In this document: positions 10,037-19,122 of the stretch, piece after piece
How positions within the stretch are numbered: position 1 is the first letter of the stretch
Layout of the letters: every line of letters starts with the position of its first letter
Assembly (NCBI GenBank): GCA_049999725.1
Contig: JBNGIS010033412.1
Coordinates: 1 to 22,494, forward strand
DNA from: Haplomitrium mnioides
Taxonomy: Eukaryota; Marchantiophyta; Haplomitriopsida; Calobryales
Length of the DNA stretch: 22,494 nucleotides
Direction of reading: 5' to 3'
Program-made: the position numbers and the translations under genes
The notes under the pieces: model-generated
Seen by the model: the letters and a program-made list of their open reading frames with translations, nothing else
What the model was told of the DNA's origin: nothing
The model's database searches: none

Positions 10037-10137
10037 AATTTGCCTTTGGGTCTTTGGTGCACAAAGTGATATCTTGGCCTCGAGTTGGTCTCAGGTTTCT
10101 GCAAACCTTTGGCCCTCCTTCTAGTACAAAAAATTCA
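10036..10137 (-). other. 5' leader between 5' LTR and gag, no standard primer site
   Basis: On the minus strand the first bases after the LTR end (...TGACA) read TGAATTTTTTGTACTAGAAG, then GAGGGCCAAAGG. Plant gypsy elements usually have a TGG-starting tRNA-complementary primer site within a few bases of the LTR. I see none here. The leader is 101 bp long before the probable gag ATG. Confidence 0.6.
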
Positions 10138-10704
10138 TGTCACTCCCCTCCTTCAGGCCTTAACCTTCAAAGGCGCCATTCGGAAGGCAGAAGAGGACAG
10201 ATTCAAGGGATTAAGGTTCTTTTCTGAGATGGCCCCTATCCAGTTATCACTTTGAGGCATTAAGGAATCTCTCTTACCTTACAAGCCATTTACTCACCTC
10301 TTCATTCTCATCAGCATACAATCTGATCATCCATTCACAACACCCAAGTCCACATTCACGCCACACCAGTATTCCTTGTGTAAATCTTTCAATGTACTTC
10401 AAGGGTCCCAAATCTGGACCTTGCCACCTTGTGTATACTTCAGAGGCAGAAATATAATGGATCCTCTGCCAATGGACAATAACAAGGGACTGGATTCCCC
10501 TTCTCAGGGTTGTTCTAGGGTCTTGTACAATTATAATTCTTGTTTACTCTACTATTAATTGCTTCCTACACAATAAAACAGAGTCAAGAGCAAAGAGCAC
10601 TGACCCCAAGCTCACAAGACTATGTCAAAGGACTTGACTCCCCCTTCAAAGGCTGTCATAGGGTCTAAACAGCTGGTACTTGATTAATCCTAGTCTAATT
10701 GTCT

Positions 10705-10717
10705 CTTATATAATATA
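10705..10717 (-). promoter_or_regulatory. Possible TATA box of the 5' LTR promoter
   Basis: The minus strand reads TATATTATATAAG, the clearest TATA-like motif in the LTR and conserved in the other LTR (1616-1628). Transcription starting about 30 bp downstream would begin near 10675 and leave an R-U5 portion of about 540 bp before the internal region. Confidence 0.4.
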
Positions 10718-11609
10718 TTCAGAATGCAAATCTAACTAGTACAACTATACACAAATACAACACACCCTAACCTTGCACTGCACCAAAACAGAGACCTTGC
10801 AAGACCATTGGAACTGGTCTTTCCAGCTGACTCCTCCCTCCTAGAGCAACTTACCTCCTCAATCCTTCACATCAGCTCCCACACACACACCCTTCTTCCA
10901 GATAGTTTTCAACTTCCATCGCTAGAAGCCCTGGATTTACTTCCTCAAGCTTGGAAGAGGACTTCTTTCACTTCCACCTCTGGAAGACAGTCCTTTTGAC
11001 TGCAGGTAGCTCACTCCACCCCTGAGCCTCAAACAGGTCTTCTTTGCAGTACGCAAGCACCAATGCAGTCACCCCTTTCACAGCTCCACTTGAAAGATAA
11101 CACCAGAGTGCACTTCAAGCACTCTGGGTTGATGTTCCCACACAAAGAATGTAGAGATGACCCCAAGATCCCACTTGGTAGCCTCTCTTGAATTCTCAAA
11201 AGAACGGATCCCCTTCAAATTCTACGTATCGATCCAACTCAGCTCCTGGTCCGCCCCAGCAATTCTCGGCACCCCTCCAGTCCACATTCACCCATGTTAG
11301 CCCCCAACGCGAGTTCACTCGCTTCACGTGATTTCTCACTGCAATCCCTCTTCTACCTTACCTCGTTGCATTTTCCTTGTCTCAAGATCGCTGGCGCATC
11401 TCTAACTTCCTTGCACATCAACTCAATCAAATTCGGAGCCCCATCGATGTATACCCCCTAGCTTCCATTACTCTGAATCCTTCCTGTTCGAAATGTCGTT
11501 ATTCCCGTTAGGAAGAGGTCGTTATTCCCGTTAGGCTTGGACACAGACGTTGCAACACCTGTCCTGCCTGTTCATTGAAAGACGCCAAGTACAACAATCA
11601 TACAGGAGT

Positions 11610-12725
11610 GAGTCCGAGGAATCTCGCGAACTGAGATTCCGCAGATTCACGTGGAACCCAAGTCCAAAGAACCCCTCGAAACAGAGTTCCGAAGAATCCT
11701 GCGGAACAGGAGTTTGAGGAATTTCACGGATTCGCGTCCGGAGATCCCCGCGGAATAGGTTTCCAAAGCATCCCGCGGAAAAGGAGTCCGACGAAATCAC
11801 TAAGATTCGCATCCGGCGATTCTTTCGGAACCGAGTCCGCAAAATCCAATGGAACCCCGAGTCCATTGTTGACTTTTCCTCCATTGGTGCCGTCCGACAC
11901 CGCATTCAACCTGGAAGTTGGACCGGCGCTTTGACCTTGCTCCGTAGTTGACCACAGATCCCAATCTGAACAATCCGACGGACAAGGAAGTGTGAAGGAT
12001 CTCTCAGACTCCTCCAAAGTGCCACATGTCAAGGCTGACTTTCTTCCGTGCATGCCGTCTGACGTTGTTTTCAAAGGGGAAGGCGGACCCCCACGCTGAT
12101 TTGGTTCCGTGGTTGACCTTCCTCTGACCCGAGGGATCCAACGAGCTCTCTTGGAGTGCCATGTAATCCGAAGCTGCGTTGTCCGACACCGTTTTCAAAG
12201 GGTAAGGCGGACCAACGCGCTGACTTGGTTCCGTGGTTGACTTCTCTCTGACCCAAAGGATCCAACGGACCCTCCTTGAGTGCTACGTAATCTGCAGGAG
12301 CGCCATCCGACGTTGTTTTCAACATGGGAGCTTGACCGTCGTGCTGACCTTAGGTTCTGATGAAGACCGCGGACTCTCCCCTTCGGCCATGTTTCTACCA
12401 AGCTCCATGGGCCTCCTTGGCCTGCCACGTCTCCGTCGAAACCGTCGGACACTTCTAAGGGTGCCACGTTTCCGAAAACAGCCGGTGGGCATCCTACGCC
12501 TACCACGTTTCCGCTGAAGCCCCGCAGACACCTCGGGCCCACCATCTCTCTGTAAGGATCCGCTGACTTCATGGGCTCGCCACAACCCCGCAGAGACCCA
12601 CGGACTTCCTAACGACGTCATGTTTTTCGTAGAATCTCGCAAAGTCCTCCAAAGACGCCACGTTTCCACTAAATCTCGCGGAGTCCTCCGAAGACACCAC
12701 GTTTCCACTGAATCTCATAGGCGCT
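11610..12725. repeat. Nested minisatellite block inside 5' LTR
   Basis: Three consecutive arrays correspond to those in the left LTR. The first has units of about 25 bp (TCCGAAGAATCCTGCGGAAC type, 11610-11870). The second has units of about 125 bp starting TGATTTGGTTCCGTGGTTGA at about 12097 and TGACTTGGTTCCGTGGTTGA at about 12221. The third has units of about 50 bp with GCCACGTTTCCG (12350-12725). Unit order is kept in both LTRs, so the arrays were present before insertion. Confidence 0.75.
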
Positions 12726-13322
12726 GAAGGAAGGGGTCATGGACCCCAGTAGAACTTGTTTCACACTAGAGGGATCGAAGCGTCCCCCGATCCGTGGCCT
12801 AGTCGTTGCTCACAAAGCCCCTGACCCTTCCTTTCTCTCCCCTATCTTTGCCTTTGGTGTGTGGCATCTGCAAGCTTGCCCCGCCGCCTTTCCTTGTCTG
12901 CGGCCTCTTCTCCTACTGCCATCCTTCGACCTCCGCCCCGCGTCTCGGATCCTTCGATCTTCCTCGTGGCTGATCGCCTCTGGTGACGTTCTTTCCTCCC
13001 TACTAAGCCTTGACTCATGCATTCTGATGACACTTACAAGCTCCCTTTTGCTTCTATAGAATTTAAGTGGTGCCCCCTTGTGGGGGGACACAATTCTCTA
13101 ATTCACCCCCGAAGCCCCCTATAAGCCTATCTTTAGTCGACCTCCCTCATCGTCCTTCACCACTCCACTCCCTTCCTCGGATCTAAGCGATCCGCTCTTA
13201 TGTGCTAATTGAAGTCAATCCACTGCTTCCGAGGTACCGTAACTCTTACAGGAGGGAATTTGTGCCAACACCATCTCTGATCTCTTGAATTCCTCCTTAA
13301 TGCTTCAAATCATTGGCTGACA

Positions 13323-13327
13323 CTTAG
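13323..13327. repeat. Target-site duplication CTTAG (right)
   Basis: CTTAG directly follows the TGACA end of the 5' LTR and matches 1042-1046. The sequence continues as GTAATCTTGTGTAAATGAGG, which is the expected continuation of the satellite monomer split by the insertion. Confidence 0.92.
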
Positions 13328-13510
13328 GTAATCTTGTGTAAATGAGGTAAAACAAAGTGAGAGTAGATTAGTAGCTATGAAAAGTCTTCATGGAGTGTCT
13401 CAAGTAATGTTGTATGAAGAAGATAAAGCAAAGTTAGAGTAGATTAGTAAGTATGTAAAGTTTAAGTTATGCCTCTTAGTTTATATTATGTGATGTAGGT
13501 AATGTTAAGA
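13323..13510. repeat. Satellite of about 75 bp (right block)
   Basis: Continuation of the satellite of 1-1046 beyond the retrotransposon. GAGAGTAGATTAGTAGCTATG starts near 13361 and TTAGAGTAGATTAGTAAGTA near 13433, with GTAATGTTGTATGAAGAAGA in between. After about 13510 the similarity is lost and unrelated AT-rich sequence begins, so this is the right edge of the satellite array. Confidence 0.8.
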
Positions 13511-13571
13511 TAAAATGCATATAGTTAAGATCTAAGTTATATCATATCAGTTAATAGGAGCTCTAATCTAA

Positions 13572-13628
13572 CTTCACTATAATAACATATGGTTATAACC
13601 ATGTGTTTAATATGTTAGAATAGTGAAG
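13572..13628. repeat. Inverted repeat, 19-bp stem with palindromic loop
   Basis: The left arm CTTCACTATAATAACATAT (13572-13590) pairs with the right arm ATATGTTAGAATAGTGAAG (13610-13628) at 17 of 19 positions. The 19-base loop contains the perfect palindrome GGTTATAACC (13591-13600). It lies in 330 bp of AT-rich DNA (13511-13837) with no gene. It could be the core of a small foldback element; I see no clear target duplication. Confidence 0.6.
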
Positions 13629-13832
13629 ATATGAGATATAAGGAGATAATAATATGAGAAGAGCTAATGAGTCGTGCATTACCTTTATAATGAATGAATT
13701 CTTTTCCCCTTTTAATTATTTTCTCCTTTAACATGTTTTCAGCATGGCAGATTTTTTTAAATTTTATTTTTTTTGAAATTTTATTCACAATTTCCATATA
13801 GATATATTTGAAAAAAAATTCCTTCCTCTTTG

Positions 13833-13837
13833 GTAGA
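13833..13837. repeat. Putative target-site duplication GTAGA (left)
   Basis: GTAGA directly precedes TGTTAGGGTCC and is repeated at 17923-17927 directly after CCTAACA. See the element at 13838-17922. Confidence 0.55.
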
Positions 13838-14219
13838 TGTTAGGGTCCAGGATGGGAGTTAAAGAAGCACGTAAGGAGAGGCAAAGGAGGAAGAAGTTAA
13901 GGAAAATGAAGAAAGCAAGCAGGCGAATGGCAAAAATGGCGAACAACAGACCATGTCCAAATAGAAGGACGGAAGATTCTCAGAAGTTTAATCCAAAGAC
14001 TTTTATAATTTCTAGTTGGAAAACTTTTATTATATTTAAAGTAGAAAATCTTCTTTAGGATCTAAAACTGTAATTGTAGGAATAGCATGTGTTTTCTGAA
14101 TTTTAGGTACCAATCGAATCTAGCAACAGATCATTCAAGGACAACAACAGCTCAGATATGCGCAATGGAGATAAACAGAGAATAGCGCTTTAGCAAGAAG
14201 AAGATAAGGAAGTCAATCT

Positions 14220-14279
14220 GTTCGTAAGTCAGGTGTGTGAGTAAGTCAGTATGTTTGTAAGTCAGGTGTGTGAGTATAG
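14220..14279 (+). repeat. GTAAGTCAGGTGTGTGAGTA direct repeat
   Basis: The 20-base unit GTAAGTCAGGTGTGTGAGTA occurs at about 14225-14244 and again at about 14257-14276, 32 bp apart, preceded each time by TTCG or TTTG. It lies inside the 13838-17922 candidate element, near its left end. Confidence 0.75.
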
Positions 14280-14903
14280 ATAGTAATGTATAGAGGTGTA
14301 CTTGTTCGTGTGTGTTGTTCCTAGATTTTTGGAGAATATTATGGGTTAGTAAATAATAAATATAATAGTAAATATTTAGTAAAATATTAAGAAATTGCTA
14401 ACTATACCTAAGCTACCAGCCAAGCCAAGGAGAAAAAAAGTGGGGCTAAAATGGATGAAGAGGATCATTTTGATCCAACGGGATAGGTTGAAAGTGGAAT
14501 TCCCGCCGATGGGAATTAGGGCCACTTTCATAAAGAGAAAAGAAAGAAAGGAGTCTCTCTCTCTCTCTTGCGCGGCGCAGTGTTGGTGAAGATATCGGGA
14601 GGGTGCTGGCGGCTCAATGTAATTTTTGTGAAGATGTGCTTTGGTGAAGATTTCTTGGTTGGAGAAGGCGTGAAGGACCTTGGTGAAGAAATATCAACCT
14701 TTACAAGACCTTTACATGGACTTTAGGTGGCCTCGAAATGTGCAGGACTCTTGAGAAAATTCTGGATCAAGAGGGAGACGAAATGGAGGAGCGGAGTTTG
14801 CAAGCGTTGTACTGGTTCTATTCTGCGACTTGTGATATGAATGCGGATGATGTCTTCACGCTGGAGTAGTACAAAAGAGCTCCAATTCTTTATACGGAGT
14901 AAT

Positions 14904-15226
14904 ATGGTTCCAGCAGTTCAGCAACCTGGAGAGCAGGCCCTGGCGACAAGCACTCAGTTGATTGCAGCGATGGAGTGCAATGAAATGCTGTAAAGGATAT
15001 TTGGTGGAGCCTATGGTGCTGTTTTGATTCCTTCTCACAGGAAAAAAGTATGGAGGGAGATCGTATTGGATTCTGTGTATGCATGTTGGGTGAGGCTGGA
15101 GGAAAGGGCGACGTGAATAAAATTGGAGAGGCAGGAAGATTGTAACATCGTGAGAGCAGCGGCAACATTCGCTGAGGCCATAAAAAAGAGAAAGAAAAAA
15201 TACATTCCTCGCGGGTGCATCTCCTA
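14904..15226 (+). pseudogene. Protein-like remnant, unrecognised (first of two)
   Basis: Starting at an ATG at 14904 (M-V-P-A-V-Q-Q-P-G-E-Q), this frame reads about 107 codons with only two internal stops. It contains a glycine-rich I-F-G-G-A-Y-G-A-V-L stretch, an amphipathic R-K-K-V-W-R-E-I-V-L-D-S-V segment and a basic tail (I-K-K-R-K-K-K-Y) before a terminal TAG. The composition looks more like coding sequence than the surroundings. I do not recognise a family. A longer minus-strand open frame covers the same bases (14856-15392, 178 codons) and could be the real one, although its residues look like a shadow. Confidence 0.3.
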
Positions 15227-15227
15227 G

Positions 15228-15977
15228 TTGGTTTTGGTTTTGCTGTTGCCTCAAGAGCGAGAAATCGCCCCTATACACCAGGCGATAGGACTGTGCTACG
15301 TTCAGGCTAGTGGAAGAGATTGCGCTGACACCGACGAAGCGCCAGGTGCTGCACCCCCGATTCCAGTGGAGAAAATACCATCGCAGCCTCAACGATCGTC
15401 AGTTTTTTTCGAGTGGCAATGTGATGTGAAGTTGCCTTCCTGGCAAGGAGGACAGAAAATTATAGGCCTGGGGAGTGACAGGAATCTGTGAACGCAGGTG
15501 GACGATGAAGAATGGAGGACTGAGAAAAATAAGGGAGGCATATTTGGACGGGTCGATCAATCAGCAATGATTAATTAGAGGAGATTCAGAAAGGAGGCTC
15601 AACAATGGACTTCTAAGGGAAAAATAGAATTCATTGCAGAAGTGCCGCCTTCCACACACAGCTGAATTTGGGAATGCTTTGTCGAAAAGGCATGTGTAAT
15701 CGATCAAGACATTAGCGTGGGTGTAGTGCTCTCGGTTACTGAACACATGAGAGCATATAAGGAAAGGCCAAATCTGCTCCTCTTTCAATAGTTGGGCTGC
15801 CGTGAATTCTGGTTGTCCTTAGAAATCAGTCGTCGACAGATCGACAGACCTATGTTCACAAATCTGCAGCTAGAAGAAATGTTGAATGATCATGCAGAGT
15901 CGTAGGCTTCTTCCCAACTGAATCGATTGAAGTTCTGTATTCGCACAGCAGAGGGAAAGCAGCCCAGCCATTGATGA
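15228..15977 (+). pseudogene. Protein-like remnant, unrecognised (second of two)
   Basis: One plus-strand frame from 15228 to about 15977 has about 250 codons and only five internal stops before a closing pair of TGA codons, fewer than the dozen expected by chance at this composition. Segments include P-S-W-Q-G-G-Q-K-I-I-G-L, V-D-D-E-E-W-R-T-E-K-N-K-G-G-I-F-G and C-V-I-D-Q-D-I-S-V-G-V-V-L-S. Stops fall after S-D-R-N-L, A-M-I-N, S-T-H-S, L-L-L-F-Q and H-A-E-S. No domain is recognised. It sits in the middle of the 13838-17922 candidate element and could be a captured host gene piece or element-specific sequence. Confidence 0.3.
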
Positions 15978-17559
15978 CGGGAAGGAATCGAGAACCAGTC
16001 GGATGAAGATTCAAAGAACGAAAGAACGTGAAAGAGAGAAGGAGCCAGATTGTCGGAATCTAAGATCGAATGGTAGCATGTAAACAAAACGAGAAAGAGA
16101 GGTGTCTTGTTGCATTCTAGCCAAGAATTTGTCTTCCATCCTCGGTTCTATCAGAGAAATTGCTCCGCTGCGCCAGTTATCTATTGGAAAAGTAGTGTAG
16201 AAGATTGTAGGGGCTGTAAGATCGTGACGACCTACGCACAGAAGGACACAATCCAAAATATCCCATAGAGCATCTGAGGGATGATGTCGCTGTTGTGGAG
16301 GAACCGTCAGTGAGGAAGATCCAGTGGTGATACTTGGTGTTGTAGAGACAAGGCTGCCTACAGAAATTGTAGTCATTGAGGTTGCGTTGGGAAATTCGGC
16401 TCAGTTTCAGACCGATGGCACCTTGATCAAGGACTGTATGGAAAGATTGTAGAAGAAGGCCCCTTGTGGCGGTGAGCCTGTTGTAGAATCATCGATGAGT
16501 AGTGAAGGTGGCCCTGCGCTTCCCGATTGTAAGAGGGCCCTGAATGTACGAAGAAGAACATAAGGACCATGGACTGAGAATGCATAAGTCTTGGTTTCCT
16601 GGTAAGACGATACTTGGAAAATATTCAAGTGAGGAGATACATGACCTGACTCTAAGTGAACCGATAGCTAGGCCGAAAGCTGCCTACCCTATTCGCTTGC
16701 TACGGCTAAGGAAAAGATGACGTCGTTATAAGGAACAGAAGTCTCGTTATATTGGGAAGGTTCAGTTCTCTGTAATTATGTTACGAGGAGGTGTGAAGGA
16801 GAGTGGCAGACCTAGGTATTAAAAAAAAAAAAAGAGGGAAATGGATTGGTAAGTGAGACAGAGGTGGATAATGATACTCTTGGTGGGAAGGATTCTAGTG
16901 AAGAATGATAAAAGGTTGGAATATGAGTTAGAAGGTTTGAGGTAGTAGATGGGTAAGAGCGTTGGCAGTAGGCAAAGACTTGAGAATTGATGATGAGAAG
17001 AAAAGGAATCAGAAGACATGAAGTGATGATAGGTGATAGATGAGAAGGGAAGAAGAGAAGCTTGGAGGAAGAAGAAAGCTCAGGGAATGGTTGGTTGGTG
17101 TACGATTGTGATAGAAGAGAAGGACTGTGGTATCAGAGGCTCATTGAGGAAGACTTCACCGGTGCACTGGACATGTTCAAGGTTGCAGAGAGATATTCCC
17201 AAGGTGGCTCCCATTGGCTGGTGGCGAAGGTAATAAAACATTAAGAAAAGTCAGGAAAAACGTGGGTTGTGTGTTTATGTAATTGTGTGGGTGTCTAGTG
17301 AGGTGAGTTCTGTGTTTCCTGTTCTGGTTCTAGCATTCTGTGTTTGTGGTAAAGTTGTGAGGGTTAAGTGTGAGTGTACGTACCATTGGGGAGTTTGAGG
17401 AAGGGAAATTGTTACAGGGCTGAGATTGTAGGGAGTTGGACTCCAGTAGTGAGCTGTAGAGTCATGAACCGATTTGTACTGGTACCTGTTGTACTTGCTA
17501 TTCAGAATTTTATCTTTGAATACCTCTATAGGTGTGTGAGACCCGTGCAAAATTGAATG
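15978..17559. other. Right half of the candidate element, no gene supported
   Basis: This stretch is GA-rich on the plus strand to about 17240 and then TG-rich (17260-17400). An A13 run lies at 16820. The longest frames are short and full of stops. A 60-codon plus-strand frame at 17062-17244 ends in a segment reading F-T-G-A-L-D-M-F-K-V-A-E-R-Y, with a GTAATAAA that could be read as a splice donor just after it (near 17230), but no family is recognised. Confidence 0.4.
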
Positions 17560-17922
17560 TGGGTATTTGTACTCTCAAAGTTACAACACGTAAAAAATTC
17601 AAACGCATTTGAGTTATTTCCTTTTTGCTTTAGTTAGTCACTTTGAGCCTCAAGACCAACCAACAAGCCAGAAGTTGTATGCAGGTCCCGAAGCCGGTCC
17701 TGAGGGAAGGGAAGCACCCTCACGACCCCTTGTGTCCTAGTGGACCTCAATACCACCACGACCAAGTGTATCCTTAGATAGCCCGTTCAGCGGGGTTCCT
17801 TACCTGATTCATCCAGTACATAAGGTCAGAAGTTAGGCAATATACTACAACACAACTACAACCACTCAAAACGCCAAAAATCAGGGCTCCTCCCCTTATG
17901 CCCTGAACTCAAAGACCTAACA
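17560..17922. other. GC-rich terminal part of the candidate element
   Basis: The last 360 bp before CCTAACA are richer in GC than the rest and free of open frames. Read on the minus strand they begin TGTTAGGTCTTTGAGTTCAG, which has the look of an LTR end, but the other end of the element shows no copy of it. No gene or RNA is supported. Confidence 0.4.
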
Positions 17923-17927
17923 GTAGA
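17923..17927. repeat. Putative target-site duplication GTAGA (right)
   Basis: GTAGA follows the CCTAACA end at 17922 and matches 13833-13837. Confidence 0.55.
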
Positions 17928-19122
17928 GCTTCCATGTATAGTTTTCTCTTTCTCATTTAGTCGTCTACGCTGTTAATTTTTTTTTCTTGCACATGAAGAA
18001 TAATCTCCCTCCTTATTTGTCCACTTGTAGTTTTTCTAAATTTTTTTAGATATTTTATAGCTATCTTCATTTGTTGTGCTCTCTTTAGTTGATGATCAGC
18101 TAGTGGACATTCTTCACGTATCCTAGAGTTTGATGAAGCCCACTGTCGTGGACCAACATACTGATGAGAATGGCAATGAATTAGATCTGAAGCAAGAAAA
18201 GTAGCAAATTTGACAGACCAAGTGGAGTTGTAGCACACATGGAATTCGATTCAAAGCATTGGTCGACTGCATCTACGAGGCATTTCCATGGATTGACGGC
18301 ATGGGGGCTATCAGTTAGCACATGCTGGTGGGAAAGTAAATTGCTCCCAATTCGACATATGAAATCACAGTGATAACGACTAGAACTAGGAGAGCATGAT
18401 GCACATTATGAGAAGTAACAAGAAAAGAACAAACATGATTGAACAAAAAACAAGTGCAGTAAACATGCTAAGCCAAATGATAGGAAAAAAATACAATTGA
18501 AAATGTGAAAACGAATGATAATCAAAGAAGACAATTTTCTATTTGAAGATTTGTTCTTACCTATTTGCTGAAAAGAGACATTAAAAAAGAAACAAATAAG
18601 ATGCATTATTGGAGAAGAATTAAAGCATAGATCTAATCGATGAAGTCAACAGCCTCCTTGACAAATTTGTTCAAAGGAGAACATTTTAGATCCAAAGAGC
18701 TCCATGAAAACTTGATGAAGAATTATATCTGACTTGAATGTACAGAGAATCAAAGATAACAAAAATCAGAAAGGATCACTCAATTCAAGACGAATGCTCA
18801 AATAAACTTGTAACGAAAGAACATATGTTCAAAGAGGCACACATAGTCGTTGAGGAGAATGATTCCACTTAACATAAACAAAGAAGCACAATATATTGAC
18901 AACCTACTGTTGGCAACTGCACTGCAAACTGATACTTGATTACATAAACAAGAAAATCTATTTAGAGCTATAAAATTGACAAAGAACCAAATGAAGATAC
19001 ATTAACTCTAAAAAAGGATGAATAGTAGAACCCTATTCAAAGAACAACAAATGATGCTTTGAAGAAGAGCTCCACTCAAATAACTCTGTTGAACAACAGA
19101 TTGAAGAAGGACATGGATCTGC
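17928..19122. other. AT-rich intergenic DNA, no gene supported
   Basis: About 1.2 kb with low GC and short frames only. A 93-codon minus-strand frame (17957-18238) has a basic, lysine-rich end but no recognisable domain. No gag for the downstream copia remnant and no LTR boundary can be seen. Confidence 0.5.

Larger units (their letters stand above)
1047..13322 (-). mobile_element. Ty3/gypsy LTR retrotransposon, structurally complete, coding-dead
   Basis: This 12,276-bp element is bounded by two long direct repeats (1047-4282 and 10138-13322), starts TGTCA, ends TGACA and is flanked by CTTAG. All coding signals are on the minus strand in the order gag, protease, reverse transcriptase, RNase H, integrase. 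Integrase after RNase H identifies Ty3/gypsy (Metaviridae) rather than copia. I see no chromodomain after the integrase, and the RT resembles the non-chromovirus (Tat/Athila-like) plant branch, but that lineage call is from memory only. Frameshifts, many stop codons, a deletion removing an RT catalytic aspartate, and LTRs that differ by roughly 4-12 percent in the segments I compared show an old, inactive copy. Confidence 0.95.
10138..13322 (-). repeat. 5' LTR of the Ty3/gypsy element (right copy)
   Basis: This 3,185-bp repeat pairs with 1047-4282 and is the promoter-bearing copy for minus-strand transcription. It has the same TGTCA and TGACA ends and the same GC-rich repeat arrays: about 25-bp units at 11610-11870, about 125-bp units at 11930-12350 and about 50-bp units at 12350-12725. 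Differences from the left LTR are mostly transitions, and by eye range from about 4 percent near 10270-10620 to about 12 percent in the last 190 bp. The open frames in the arrays (11531-11905, 12195-12572 and 12319-12708 minus) look like by-products of the repeats. Confidence 0.95.
13838..17922. mobile_element. Candidate insertion with TGTTAGG...CCTAACA ends, type unknown
   Basis: This 4,085-bp unit starts TGTTAGG and ends CCTAACA, a 7-bp inverted repeat with TG...CA termini, and has GTAGA on both sides. The inside is G/A-rich with higher GC than the AT-rich flanks; closing the gap gives a continuous pyrimidine-rich AT-rich flank. A 5-bp duplication plus TG...CA suggests an LTR-type integrase product. 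I find no second copy of the terminal sequence inside, so there is no LTR pair, and no gag or pol domain. A very long solo LTR or an unclassified non-autonomous element are the likely readings. Chance agreement is possible, because the ends were found by eye. Confidence 0.5.

Noticed and set aside
14552-14569. CT dinucleotide run
   Set aside because: An ordinary short microsatellite without further context.
14856-15392. Minus-strand frame of 178 codons
   Set aside because: Residue composition (many Cys, His, Arg, Ser) is that of an antisense shadow, and no motif is recognised. The plus-strand reading looks more protein-like, though neither is proven.
16820-16832. A13 run as a possible retroposon poly(A) tail
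   Set aside because: No LINE or SINE sequence precedes it and no flanking duplication was seen.
17128-17140. TGGTATCAGAGGC, near-match to an initiator-Met primer-binding site
   Set aside because: It is 3.3 kb inside the candidate element, is not preceded by a CA LTR end, and no matching LTR is found on its other side. One 11 of 12 match is not enough.
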